Shown here: positions 42,323-50,686 of the stretch, piece after piece
Layout: the number at the start of each line of letters is the position of its first letter
How positions within the stretch are numbered: position 1 is the stretch's first letter
From: Halalkalicoccus sp. NIPERK01
GTDB lineage: Archaea; Halobacteriota; Halobacteria; Halobacteriales; Halalkalicoccaceae
Length of the DNA stretch: 64,000 nt
Direction of reading: 5' to 3'
Assembly: GCF_030287405.1 (NCBI RefSeq)
Contig: NZ_JASVVV010000002.1
Coordinates: 310,001-374,000 of the forward strand
Program-made: the position numbers and the translations under genes
Notes under the pieces: generated by a model
The model's database searches: none
What the model was told of the DNA's origin: nothing
Seen by the model: only the letters and a program-made list of their open reading frames with translations

Positions 42323-43278
42323 GGGAAGATGCTCTCGGGGACGAACGCGGTGACCGTCCAGTTCGGGGCGTCGACCACCTCGCTGATCTTGAGGTCGACC
42401 GCCGCGGAACAGAGGATGTACGCCTCCTCGCGGGTGAGGTCGCGCTCGCTCACGAGGTGGTCGATCATGTGTAAGACCGCCTTCTTCGTCGCGTCCATCA
42501 GGTCGTCGCTGATCCCCGTCGTGCCGTACATCGGCTCGTCCTCGCCGGTGGCGGTAAAGGGGCCCGTCGTCTCCAGCCGGGGCTGGGCGAAGCCGGCGTC
42601 CTTCTTCAGGTCGAACCGGGCGGTGACGAACATCGGCGCCTCTATTCCAGTCACACAGACCTCGCCGTCGCCCTGCGCGACGTGGCAGTCGCCCGTCGAG
42701 AACAGCGCCCCTTCGACCTCAACGGGGAGGTAGACCGTCGAACCCGCGGTCATCTGTTTGACGTCCATGTTCCCGCCGACGTCTCTGGGGGGAAGGGTGT
42801 CGTGTTCGCCCGCCGAGGCGGGCGCGTTGCCGATCGTCCCCGGGAACATGTCGACGGGGATCTCGATGCCGTCGACGAACTCCGCCGTCTCGCCCTCCAG
42901 ATCCCAGACGTACAGTCCCGCCTCGTCGAACTCCTCGGGGAGCAGGCCGAGACCCATCTCGCCGGGCATGAATCCCGTAAACCCCCAGCCCTTGTGCTCG
43001 AAATCGAGGAGTTCGACGACCAGCGCGTCGCCCGGTTCCGCGCCCTCGATTTCGACGGGCCCCGTCAGCGGGTGGACCGGGTCGAAACTGGCGTTCGCGA
43101 GGTCCTCAACCCCCGAATCGGGTCCGACCTGTCCGTCGAGGGCGTCCCGACACTCGAAGCGGACGACCTCGCCGGGTTCGACCGTCAGAACGGGGTCGAG
43201 GTCGTTGTCCCAGGCGTTGTGGATGTTCTCGTCCGCGTCGCTCAGTTCGTGGTCGATCTCGTAGTCGTCAGGTGTCAT
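42319..43278 (-). CDS. Acetamidase/formamidase
   Basis: This 319-residue FmdA/AmdA-family amidase hydrolyses short aliphatic amides to ammonia and acid. It has an N-terminal jelly-roll (VLTVEPGEVVRFECRDALDG), HPLTGPVEIEGAEPGD, NMDVKQMTAGSTVYLP, GALFSTGDCHVAQGDGEVC and a C-terminal AYILCSAAVDLKISEVVD. The ATG at 43278 is taken over a GTG five residues upstream. It follows the dehydratase gene on the same strand but is separated by a 375-bp hairpin array, so co-transcription is doubtful. Confidence 0.9.
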   Translation of the reverse strand: MTPDDYEIDHELSDADENIHNAWDNDLDPVLTVEPGEVVRFECRDALDGQVGPDSGVEDLANASFDPVHPLTGPVEIEGAEPGDALVVELLDFEHKGWGFTGFMPGEMGLGLLPEEFDEAGLYVWDLEGETAEFVDGIEIPVDMFPGTIGNAPASAGEHDTLPPRDVGGNMDVKQMTAGSTVYLPVEVEGALFSTGDCHVAQGDGEVCVTGIEAPMFVTARFDLKKDAGFAQPRLETTGPFTATGEDEPMYGTTGISDDLMDATKKAVLHMIDHLVSERDLTREEAYILCSAAVDLKISEVVDAPNWTVTAFVPESIFP

Positions 43279-43388
43279 GACAACGGGTTCCACGCGCGGA
43301 CGGGCGATAAAGTCACGTGTGGCGGCGAGTAGACCGGAGGGGTCGTAGTGGACACCGTCTCGGGTGAGGACCTGCCCTTCCCCGCCCC

Positions 43389-43667
43389 GCGAACGAAATC
43401 GCCGAGAGTGGCGATTCCGTTCGCGCCGGCCACCGCACCGCTCTGGGACACTGGAGCGCTACGCCGCGTCGAACGGTGCAAAAGCGGTTTGCTGGCTTGA
43501 CGAGGCCTCAGGCCTCGTCGAACACCGTGGAGCGAAGCTCCACGAGCTTGACTTCGCTTCGCTCAGTCAAACAGCACGGATCAGCGATCCGTTGGCTTGA
43601 TTTCGCTTCGCTCAGTCAAACACTACTGAGCAAGCTCAGTAAGCTCGACGAAGCTACGCTTCGTCGA
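43389..43667. repeat. Array of seven short hairpins between acetamidase and dehydratase
   Basis: Successive dyads: 43389-43424 (14/15 pairs), 43499-43519 (GACGAGGCCT-C-AGGCCTCGTC), 43526-43544 (CGTGGAGC-GAA-GCTCCACG), 43548-43570 (TTGACT-N11-AGTCAA), 43576-43592 (ACGGATC-AGC-GATCCGT), 43625-43640 (ACTGAGC-AA-GCTCAGT) and 43645-43667 (TCGACGAAGC-TAC-GCTTCGTCGA). A second, one-base-different copy of the fourth lies at 43597-43619. Most have 1-3 nt loops. The 375-bp gap otherwise holds no gene that I can support. The last hairpin overlaps the dehydratase stop. Confidence 0.7.
43645..43667 (-). terminator. Hairpin spanning the stop of the dehydratase gene
   Basis: TCGACGAAGC-TAC-GCTTCGTCGA has ten perfect pairs and contains the TAG stop at 43654-43656. 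It could end or protect the transcript, although no T-tract follows on this strand. It may simply be the first unit of the hairpin array. Confidence 0.35.
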
Positions 43668-44892
43668 ACAACTCCTCACCCGAAACCATGTACTCGGAGA
43701 CGGTATCGAGGTCGAGCGTGAGGCCGAGTCCCGGCTCCTCGGGAATCTCGATATACCCGTCCTCGATGACGCTCTCCTCGACGAGGTCTTCCCACCAGCC
43801 CAACTGGTAGGAGTGGAACTCGACCGCCAACGAGTTGGGGATCGCACTCGCGACGTGGGCGCTCGCCATCGTCGCCACGGGCGAGGAAACGTTGTGCATC
43901 GCGATCGGCATGTAGTAGGTGTCGGCGAGGTCCGCGATCTTGCGGGTCTCGCGCATCCCGCCCACTTTGGGCAGGTCGGGCGCGAGAATGTCGACGGCCT
44001 GCTGGTCGACCAGGCGGCGCTGGCCGTGCTTGCGATAGACGTTCTCGCCGGCGGCGATCGGCGTCGACGTGCTCTGGGTGACCTCACGCTGGACGTCGTG
44101 GTTCTCCGGGGGGACGGGGTCCTCGAGCCACCAGATCGGGTACTCCTCCAATCGGGCGGCCAGTCGTTTGGCGCTCCCGCCGGTGAACGACCAGTGACAG
44201 TCGAAGGCGACGTCCGCCCGGTCGCCGACGCGGTCGGTGACGGCCTCGACGATGTTCACCTTGTGGTCGATTTCTCGATCACTGAGGTGGCGGTTCGCGC
44301 GGTCCTTCTCGTGGCCGCTGGGCACGTCGAGGTCGAACTTCAGGGCGTCGTAGCCGAGTTCCTCGACGACGCGTTCGGCCTCGGCGGCGTTGGAGTCGGG
44401 TTCGCTCTCGTCGCCCGCGTGACAGTCACAGTAGACCCGCACCTCGTCGCGGTACTTGCCCCCGAGGAGCTGGTAGGCGGGCACGTCGAGGATCTTCCCC
44501 GCCAGATCGTGCAGCGCGATCTCGATGCCCGAAACGGCGGTGACGGTCACGCCCGCGATCGAGCCCTCGCCAGACATCTTCTGGATGAGGTGCTCGTAGA
44601 GCCGGTCGATATCGAGCGGGTTCTCCCCGACGAGAAACGGCGTCATCCGGTCGATCAGTTCGGGAACACCCGCCCCCCAGTAGGCCTCGCCCGTGCCGAC
44701 GATGCCGGCGTCGGTGTAGATCCTGACGAGGGTCCACGGGAAGTTCCCGTCGACCATCGTGGTCTGGACGTCGGTGATCGAGACGTCGCGCCCGCCGCCC
44801 CGTTTCGCGGCCAGTCCCATCGTATCAGACGAAAGCTCCCGCATCGTGTACTCGGCGTTGGGGTCGTGCAGTTGTCGGTAGTCACGAACCAT
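43654..44892 (-). CDS. Enolase-superfamily sugar-acid dehydratase 1
   Basis: This 412-residue mandelate-racemase subgroup protein has metal ligands Asp231 (AFDCHWSF), Glu257 (WWLEDPVPPEN) and Glu283 (AAGENVY). The base is His333 in AMHNVSSPVA, and Lys185 lies in DALKFDLD. Such enzymes dehydrate sugar acids (gluconate, xylonate, galactonate) to 2-keto-3-deoxy acids. It is divergent from a second dehydratase across a 77-bp promoter. The C-terminus is rich in hairpin-derived sequence. The substrate is not fixed by the motifs; xylonate or gluconate are candidates. Alternative starts at Met17 or Met25 would shorten a polar leader. Confidence 0.85.
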   Translation of the reverse strand: MVRDYRQLHDPNAEYTMRELSSDTMGLAAKRGGGRDVSITDVQTTMVDGNFPWTLVRIYTDAGIVGTGEAYWGAGVPELIDRMTPFLVGENPLDIDRLYEHLIQKMSGEGSIAGVTVTAVSGIEIALHDLAGKILDVPAYQLLGGKYRDEVRVYCDCHAGDESEPDSNAAEAERVVEELGYDALKFDLDVPSGHEKDRANRHLSDREIDHKVNIVEAVTDRVGDRADVAFDCHWSFTGGSAKRLAARLEEYPIWWLEDPVPPENHDVQREVTQSTSTPIAAGENVYRKHGQRRLVDQQAVDILAPDLPKVGGMRETRKIADLADTYYMPIAMHNVSSPVATMASAHVASAIPNSLAVEFHSYQLGWWEDLVEESVIEDGYIEIPEEPGLGLTLDLDTVSEYMVSGEELFDEA

Positions 44893-44928
44893 ACTCGGAG
44901 TGGCCCCCTCAGCGTGAAAACGATGTGG

Positions 44929-44957
44929 GATTCGAAATCGGTATTACGATTCGAAGA
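44929..44957. promoter_or_regulatory. Paired TTCGAA operator-like dyad between two dehydratases
   Basis: TTCGAA occurs at 44931-44936 and 44950-44955, with centres 19 bp apart. ATTCGAAATCG and CGATTCGAAG form an imperfect dyad. The site is 37-50 bp upstream of the minus-strand start and 15-40 bp upstream of the plus-strand start, so one protein could govern both. Confidence 0.4.
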
Positions 44958-44969
44958 AAGGCTCCAGTC

Positions 44970-46121
44970 ATGAAGATTACAGAGGTCGAGACGTTCGTCG
45001 TCGACGCCGACTGGCGCAACTGGTTCTTCGTCCAGGTCCACACCGACGAGGGGATCAGCGGCGTCGGGGAAGCCCTCTCCGGCGAGGGGCTGACCGCCGC
45101 GCTCGAAGCCACCGCTGATGCGCACAAGCACTACCTCATCGGCGAGGACCCGCTGAACCGAAAGGCGATCAACCGCCGGCTCACGCGCGATCCGTTCGCG
45201 TGGCGCGCGGGCAAACTCATCAACGCCGTCGCCAACGCCTTCGACATCGCGCTGCTGGACATCGCGGGCAAGCACTACGGCGAGCCCGTCTGGAAGCTGC
45301 TCGGCGGGAAGATTCACGACGAGATCCCCGTCTACGCCAACGGCTGGCACATCGGCGAGCGTTCCCCCGAGAACTACGCCCACCACGCCGAGAAAGCCGT
45401 CGAGGAACAGGAGTACCCCGCGCTGAAGTGCGACCCCTTCGCCCACTACGAGTACTCCCTCACCGACGACCAGATCGGGGAGGTCGCCGACCTGCTCGAG
45501 GCGGTCCGCGAGGCCGTCGGCTGGGACGTCGGCATCGCGCTCGACTGTCACGGCCGGTTCTCGCGGCGCGGGGCGATCGAGGTCGCGAACGGACTGGAGG
45601 AGTACGACATCATGTTCCTCGAGGAGCCCGTCGAACTCGAAGACAGGCAGGTGATGGCCGAGATCACCAAGCAGGTGAACATGCCCGTCGCGACCGGCGA
45701 GCGCATCTACAACAACGAGACGATGGCCGACCTGATCCGCACGCAGGCGTGTGATATCGTCCAGCCCGACGTCACCAACTACGGCAGCATCCAGGCGCTC
45801 CAGCACGCCGCCGAGATGGCGAAATCCCGCTACATGACCTTCGCGCCGCACAACCCCAACGCGGGCGTCTCGACGGCCGCGGCGCTCCACCTGTGTGCCG
45901 GCATCGAAAATCTGGAAGTGCTCGAACACATGAGCCGGGACGTCCCGTGGGGCGACGAGATCGTCAAACACGACTTCGAAGTGAGCGACGGCACCCTCGA
46001 GGTGCCCGACGAACCGGGGCTGGGCGTCGAGTTCGACGCCGAGGCCGCCCGCGAGCACCCCGGCGAACAGAAGGACAGCCACAGCCTCTTCGACGCCGAG
46101 GGCGCGCTCAAGCGGCCGTAG
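44970..46121 (+). CDS. Enolase-superfamily dehydratase 2, galactonate dehydratase-like
   Basis: This 383-residue protein carries the DgoD-like pattern: Asp192 and His194 in ALDCHGRFS, Glu218 in FLEEPVELED, Glu244 in TGERIY, and His294 in FAPHNPNAG, plus Lys153 (ALKCDPF). D-galactonate dehydratase makes 2-keto-3-deoxygalactonate. A related acid such as gluconate is also possible. The start at 44970 (MKITEVETFVVDAD) is the usual beginning for the family. It is divergent from dehydratase 1 and upstream of an aldolase that could take the product. Confidence 0.86.
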   Translation: MKITEVETFVVDADWRNWFFVQVHTDEGISGVGEALSGEGLTAALEATADAHKHYLIGEDPLNRKAINRRLTRDPFAWRAGKLINAVANAFDIALLDIAGKHYGEPVWKLLGGKIHDEIPVYANGWHIGERSPENYAHHAEKAVEEQEYPALKCDPFAHYEYSLTDDQIGEVADLLEAVREAVGWDVGIALDCHGRFSRRGAIEVANGLEEYDIMFLEEPVELEDRQVMAEITKQVNMPVATGERIYNNETMADLIRTQACDIVQPDVTNYGSIQALQHAAEMAKSRYMTFAPHNPNAGVSTAAALHLCAGIENLEVLEHMSRDVPWGDEIVKHDFEVSDGTLEVPDEPGLGVEFDAEAAREHPGEQKDSHSLFDAEGALKRP

Positions 46122-46161
46122 GGAGTCGTAGTTTCAAGGGGGCGGCGCGCCGACCCAGTGT

Positions 46162-46614
46162 ATGGAACTCGTCGAAGACACGCTGGCGGTCGATCTCGAC
46201 ACCTTCCTCGCCCGACCGCTCTTTTGTTTCCTCGCGACCAGTTCTCCCGACGGTCCCAGAGTGTCGCCGCTGTGGTACCTCTGGGAGGACGACGCGGTCT
46301 GGATCGCCGTCAACCCCGACCTGAAGAGCTATCCGGGGCGGATCGAATCGGATCCTCGGACCGCGCTCGCGGTCGTCGACTTCGACGCTTCTCGAGGATT
46401 GGTCCAACACGTCGGGATGCGCGGGGAGGCGAGCGTCGAGGCGTTCGACTCCGGGAGAGCGAAACGGCTGTTCCGGCGGTATCTCGGCCCCGAGGAGGGG
46501 TGGGACGGACGGTTTCACGCCGTCTTCGAGCGGAGCGATCGCTATCGGCTCGTCCGGTTCGAACCCGAGACCGTCGTCGCGCGCGATCAGACGTACGCGC
46601 CGGGCGGGTTATAG
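46162..46614 (+). CDS. PPOX-fold F420/FMN-binding protein
   Basis: This 150-residue split-barrel protein of the pyridoxamine-phosphate-oxidase superfamily begins VDLDTFLARPLFCFLATSSP, a strand pattern of TIGR03618-type F420-binding proteins, then RVSPLWYLWEDDAVWIAV. RYRL-like SDRYRLVRFEPE ends the barrel. The enzyme substrate is unknown. It follows the dehydratase by 40 bp and may be co-transcribed. It overlaps the convergent aldolase gene by 6 bases. Confidence 0.8.
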   Translation: MELVEDTLAVDLDTFLARPLFCFLATSSPDGPRVSPLWYLWEDDAVWIAVNPDLKSYPGRIESDPRTALAVVDFDASRGLVQHVGMRGEASVEAFDSGRAKRLFRRYLGPEEGWDGRFHAVFERSDRYRLVRFEPETVVARDQTYAPGGL

Positions 46615-47505
46615 CAGGTCGAGGTCCTCGAGGTCGGCGACCATCGCCTCCTCGCTCTCGGCGTCCATCGTCCGGAGGGGGCTGCGGAGCGGGCCGGCCT
46701 CGAAGCCGACGTGGGGAAGCGCGCTCTTGACGCCGGCCATGTACGCGCCGTACTTGATCGCATCGCGCACGTCGTAGACGTCGCTCTGGAGTTCGCGAGC
46801 GCGCTCTTCCTCGCCGGCGTCGTAGGCCTCGTAGAGGTCGACGACGAGTTCGGGAAAGACGTTCGCGACGGCGCTGACCATGCCGGAGCAACCGATCTCG
46901 AGGCCGGGGAACAGCAGCGAGTCGGATCCTGCAAGAAAGGTCAGTTCGGGGTGGGCGTCGATCGCCTGGGCGAGCCACGGGACGTCCTTGCTCGAGTCCT
47001 TGACCCCCGCGACGTTCCCGATCTCCGCGAGCGCATCCAGCGTCTCGAGCGAGAGGGCGTTGCCCGTCTTGCTGGGGATGTGGTAGATATAGATGGGAAG
47101 GTCCACCGCCTCCGCCACGCGCCGGTAGTGATTGATGGCGGCCTCGCCATCCAGCGGGTAGTAGTAGGGCGTGACGACGACGAGGCCGTCCGCGCCGACG
47201 GATTCGGCGTGTTCTGCGGCCTCGACGGACTCGTGGGTGCTCGGCGCACCCACGCCCGCGATCACGGGGACCTCGTCGATCTCCTCCGTGACGGCCTCGA
47301 TCACGCCCTTTCGTTCCGCGCCGGTCAGCAGGGGAAACTCGCCGTTGGTGCCGAGCGGGAAGACGCCGTGTGCGCCGCCGTCGACGACGTAGCGCGCGTG
47401 GTCAGCGGTCCGTTCGTAGTCGACCTCCTCCTCGTCGTCGAAGACGGTGATCGTCGGCGGGATCACGCCCGACAGCGCCAGTAGATCGTCCGAGCCGGTG
47501 TGCAT
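46609..47505 (-). CDS. DapA-family aldolase, probable 2-keto-3-deoxy sugar-acid aldolase
   Basis: This 298-residue class I aldolase of the NAL/DHDPS superfamily has FPLGTNGEFPLLTG (pyruvate loop), IYHIPSKTGNALS holding the catalytic Tyr, and the Schiff-base Lys in VAGVKDSSKD. Unlike the true DapA at 19973, it has HIPSKTG for NVPGRTG and lacks the DapA Arg. It therefore probably cleaves 2-keto-3-deoxy acids to pyruvate and an aldehyde. This fits the two dehydratases beside it. The exact sugar is unknown. Confidence 0.83.
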   Translation of the reverse strand: MHTGSDDLLALSGVIPPTITVFDDEEEVDYERTADHARYVVDGGAHGVFPLGTNGEFPLLTGAERKGVIEAVTEEIDEVPVIAGVGAPSTHESVEAAEHAESVGADGLVVVTPYYYPLDGEAAINHYRRVAEAVDLPIYIYHIPSKTGNALSLETLDALAEIGNVAGVKDSSKDVPWLAQAIDAHPELTFLAGSDSLLFPGLEIGCSGMVSAVANVFPELVVDLYEAYDAGEEERARELQSDVYDVRDAIKYGAYMAGVKSALPHVGFEAGPLRSPLRTMDAESEEAMVADLEDLDLL

Positions 47506-47529
47506 ACCGAAGGGTCGCCGGGCAGCCTC

Positions 47530-49248
47530 TTAATGACTGGCGGTCTCCCCGCGGAGGACGAAGCGACGCGACGCGGGCGGGCGGACGACCTCCTCGGGCG
47601 TGATCGCCCCCTCGCCCGCGAGCGCCGTGAGCCACGTCTCGACGTCGTGGATCCGGAGTTTGAGGCGGACGGAACAGGAGTGGAGTTCGGGCGCATCGGG
47701 CAGCAGCGTCCGATCGAGGTCGTACTCGCGGTACAGCGACCGGCGATCCGGCCACGGGCTATCGAACGCCGGGAACGGGAGCGGGAGGTTGCGCCGGCAG
47801 AACCCCTCGATCTGGTTGAGGATCGAACTCGTCCGCGGGCGGTCCGGCGGCCGGTAGCGAAGCACGTGCGGGTCGAGGCGCTGGATCGCCGCGAGGAACG
47901 TCTCGGTGCTCCGGTACTCGGGCGGGGTCGAGAGGTGCCAGTCGATCAGTTCGCTGTCGGCACAGACGAACGACTCGGTGAACTGATCGGCGAGGTGTGT
48001 CCGGAAGGACTTCGAGGGGAGGTTCTTGATCCCGAACACGCTGGGGAGGTCGTGCTCGCGCGTACAGCGCGCGCGACAGCGATCGAGTTCGCGTTCGAGG
48101 CGCTCTTCGAGGTGGCGCTGGGGCTCGTCGACGTACTCGGCGAGCAACGCGGGGCTCTCGGGCATGATCCCGAGTTTCCGGTCGGTGAGAAAGTCGATCG
48201 CGTCGGGCTCCTCGGCGAGCGGCGAGAGCTTCACCGACTTGCCGAACGCGCCGACGCGCTTCTTCTGGACGAAGAACTCCTTCAACAGCGAGTCGATCGC
48301 CCAGCCGTGGTACATCACGTCGGCGTCGGCGATTCGCTCGACGCCGCGCTGGTGGATGTGGATCGACTCGCCGATCCCGTTGGTGTAGCGAACCGTGTCG
48401 ATGTCGGTGGCGAAATAGGAGCCGTCGACGCCCAGCGTCCGATGGGTCGCGCCGTACTGCCTCGCGAGTTTCCTCGCGACCCGGATCTCCGAGGAGTCCT
48501 CGGTTCCGACCGTGTAACAGCACTCGATGTCGGGGATCGCCGCGAGCAGCGTCCGCGAGTCGTAGCCCGCGCCGAGGAGGAGCCCCTTGGTTCCCCGGAG
48601 GTCCGCCCGCCGCGAGAGCGCTCGCCTCATCCGCGCCGCGAGTTCGCCCGCGTAGTCGAACTCCCGAGGGTGGTAGACGAACCGGTCGAGTTCTTCGGTG
48701 GCGTCCGCACGGAGGACGCCGTCGAACGGCGTCCGCGAGACTTCCTCGAAGAGCGTCCGCTCGTCGAGGACGACGCTGAGGTGGGCGAGTTCGAGCAGCG
48801 AGTCGGGGTCGAGCGACAGTTCCGATCCCACGCGACAGACGCGCGCCGCGTCGGTGCCGAAGGCGCGCGGACCGGCGACGTCGGTGTAGAAACACTCCCA
48901 CGACCGGATCGGGTCCGTGTAGACCGCCGCCTCGACCCCGTCGGTGACCGCGACGAGGTACGAGCCGTTGAGCGCCGACAGCGCGTTCGCCCCCGACTCG
49001 CGGTAGCGCTCGAGCAGCCACCGGGCGGGCCGGTCGACGCCGTCGGACGTGTAGACCTCCCCCCAGACGACACAGCAGCCCGCGTCGTCCTCGTAGGCCC
49101 CGCTCCGGTGGGGAGCGCCCAGGTCGGGGTCCCGGATTCCGACGGTGAGCGACTCGGTAGAACACACCCGGTCGAACGACTCCGCCTCGCACACGTCGGC
49201 GAACGCGTCGGCGCCGCCGAACACCCCGAACAGTTCCTTGTTCATCAT
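47530..49248 (-). CDS. Asparagine-synthetase-like protein without glutaminase Cys
   Basis: This 572-residue protein has an AsnB-like architecture. The N-terminal ~180 residues form an Ntn-like domain (DDAGCCVVWGEVYTSDGVD, LSALNGSYLVAVTDGVEA). A synthetase domain follows with the pyrophosphatase loop LLLGAGYDSRTLLAA in place of the usual SGGxDS. Its start, MMNKELFGVFGG, lacks the Cys2 nucleophile, so glutamine would not be used. Such haloarchaeal proteins often sit in surface-glycan or polyketide-like clusters, but here it stands alone. The ATG at 49248 is preferred; a GTG at 49260 is close. The reaction is unknown; amide or lactam formation is possible. Confidence 0.75.
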   Translation of the reverse strand: MMNKELFGVFGGADAFADVCEAESFDRVCSTESLTVGIRDPDLGAPHRSGAYEDDAGCCVVWGEVYTSDGVDRPARWLLERYRESGANALSALNGSYLVAVTDGVEAAVYTDPIRSWECFYTDVAGPRAFGTDAARVCRVGSELSLDPDSLLELAHLSVVLDERTLFEEVSRTPFDGVLRADATEELDRFVYHPREFDYAGELAARMRRALSRRADLRGTKGLLLGAGYDSRTLLAAIPDIECCYTVGTEDSSEIRVARKLARQYGATHRTLGVDGSYFATDIDTVRYTNGIGESIHIHQRGVERIADADVMYHGWAIDSLLKEFFVQKKRVGAFGKSVKLSPLAEEPDAIDFLTDRKLGIMPESPALLAEYVDEPQRHLEERLERELDRCRARCTREHDLPSVFGIKNLPSKSFRTHLADQFTESFVCADSELIDWHLSTPPEYRSTETFLAAIQRLDPHVLRYRPPDRPRTSSILNQIEGFCRRNLPLPFPAFDSPWPDRRSLYREYDLDRTLLPDAPELHSCSVRLKLRIHDVETWLTALAGEGAITPEEVVRPPASRRFVLRGETASH

Positions 49249-49543
49249 GTCAGATCCCACGATCGCCCCTCCCGCTGCCGGCCTCCGTGGAGGCGTGTCT
49301 CCCGAAGGCAGATAAGTATTCTAGAAACACGATTCGACCTGCAGGACATCGGTTCGGGTGGTACTAGCGGGCATAGCTCCCGTCCGGCGGTATCGACGTC
49401 GGTCACCGCCTCCTCGGTATCGAGGAACGTTCATGTGACTACACGTATAGACCATCATACACTATCGGAGTATCTGTAGTTTGCGGCCGAGCGGGCGGGG
49501 TTTCGACCGCCAACGGTATCCGTTCCATCGACGTACTTCCCCT
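49249..49543. promoter_or_regulatory. Divergent intergenic region, Asn-synthetase-like and MBL-rhodanese
   Basis: These 295 bp hold no gene I can support. Minus-strand AATACTTAT near 49317-49325 could be the TATA of the synthetase-like gene with a leader of about 45 nt. Plus-strand AT-rich CACGTATAGACCATCATACAC (about 49441-49461) is a candidate promoter for the MBL gene. Confidence 0.35.
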
Positions 49544-50686
49544 ATGACACGCGAGATCGGCGCCGAGCGCGTCGAGCGGATGTGGCGTGCGGGCGAGGCG
49601 TTCACGCTCGTCGACACCCGCCCCGAGGAGAGCTTCGAGGCGTGGCACATGCCGGGGGCGGTGAACTTCACCTTCGGCAAGGAGGAGTCGCTCGACGGGG
49701 AACGAGCGGCGGAGTTCGACCGCGAGGTGGACGGCGATCGGCCCATCGTCACTGTCTGTGCGAAGGGGATCTCCTCCCACAACTTCGCCGACGAACTCGC
49801 CACGGCGGGCTACGAGGACGTGGCCGTGATCGACGGCGGGATGGAGGCCTGGAGCGCCGTCTACGACGTGGTGCCGATCGCCTTCGATTCGGTCGAGGTC
49901 GTCCAGATCCAGCGCCGCGCGAAGGGCTGTCTGGGCTACCTGGTCTGCGATCCCGGGACGCGGGAGGCGGCGGTCGTCGACGCCACGCGCCACACCGAGG
50001 AGTTCCGCGGGGCCGCGCGCGAGCGCGAGTACGAGATCACCGCCGTCCTCGATACGCACGTCCACGCCGACCACGTCTCGGGCGGGCGCGACCTCGCCTC
50101 GGAACTCGACGTACCCTACTACCTCGGCGAGCGCGCCCGCGAGCGCGGACTGGAGTACGAATACACCCCCCTCGAACGCAACGAGGTCCTTCCGATAGGC
50201 GACGTCGACCTCAAGGCGCTCTCGACGCCGGGCCACACGAGCGAGATGGTGAACTACCTCGTGGGGGATACGGCGCTTCTGAGCGCCGACACGCTGTTCG
50301 TCGACGGCACCGGACGGACGGAACTCGAGTTCAGCGAGGACGCCGGCGAGGCGGGTGCGCGCATGCAACACGGGTCGATCCACCGGACCCTGCTGGCCGA
50401 ACCCGACTCCATCACCGTTCTTCCGGGTCACGTCACCGTCACCAGCGAGGGCGAGTTCGAGGGCGGGCGGCCGGGCGAGGCGATCCGCGCGACGGTCGGG
50501 GGACTCAGGACCGGATTGGAAGTACTTGACCTCGACGAGGAGGCGTTCGTCGAGCGCAGTCTCGAAACCCTCCCGGAGAAGCCACCGAACTACGAGCGGG
50601 TGATCGACGTCAACCGGGGGAAGGAGACCGTCGAGGACGAGGAGGCGACCGAACTCGAACTCGGGCCGAACAACTGTAGCGCCTAG
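49544..50686 (+). CDS. Rhodanese-MBL fusion, persulfide dioxygenase-like
   Basis: This 380-residue cytosolic protein joins an N-terminal rhodanese (about 1-110, Cys72 in VCAKGISSHN) to a metallo-beta-lactamase domain. The metal motif THVHADH gives His172, His174, Asp176 and His177. PGHTSEMV adds His231, and an SADTLFVDGTGR segment and a last His (LPGHVTV) follow. The order is the reverse of common bacterial fusions. The pattern suggests oxidation of glutathione- or thiol-persulfide to sulfite. With haloarchaeal thiols such as gamma-glutamylcysteine, that substrate is inference. It is convergent with the HAD gene (4-base overlap). Confidence 0.85.
   Translation: MTREIGAERVERMWRAGEAFTLVDTRPEESFEAWHMPGAVNFTFGKEESLDGERAAEFDREVDGDRPIVTVCAKGISSHNFADELATAGYEDVAVIDGGMEAWSAVYDVVPIAFDSVEVVQIQRRAKGCLGYLVCDPGTREAAVVDATRHTEEFRGAAREREYEITAVLDTHVHADHVSGGRDLASELDVPYYLGERARERGLEYEYTPLERNEVLPIGDVDLKALSTPGHTSEMVNYLVGDTALLSADTLFVDGTGRTELEFSEDAGEAGARMQHGSIHRTLLAEPDSITVLPGHVTVTSEGEFEGGRPGEAIRATVGGLRTGLEVLDLDEEAFVERSLETLPEKPPNYERVIDVNRGKETVEDEEATELELGPNNCSA

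Noticed and set aside
43389-43667. CRISPR array in the hairpin region
   Set aside because: Repeats are not identical, spacing is irregular, there are no spacers of equal length and no cas genes in the window.
47500-49479. A 659-codon plus-strand open frame
   Set aside because: Antisense shadow of the Asn-synthetase-like gene; rich in Arg, Val and Glu with no recognisable domain.
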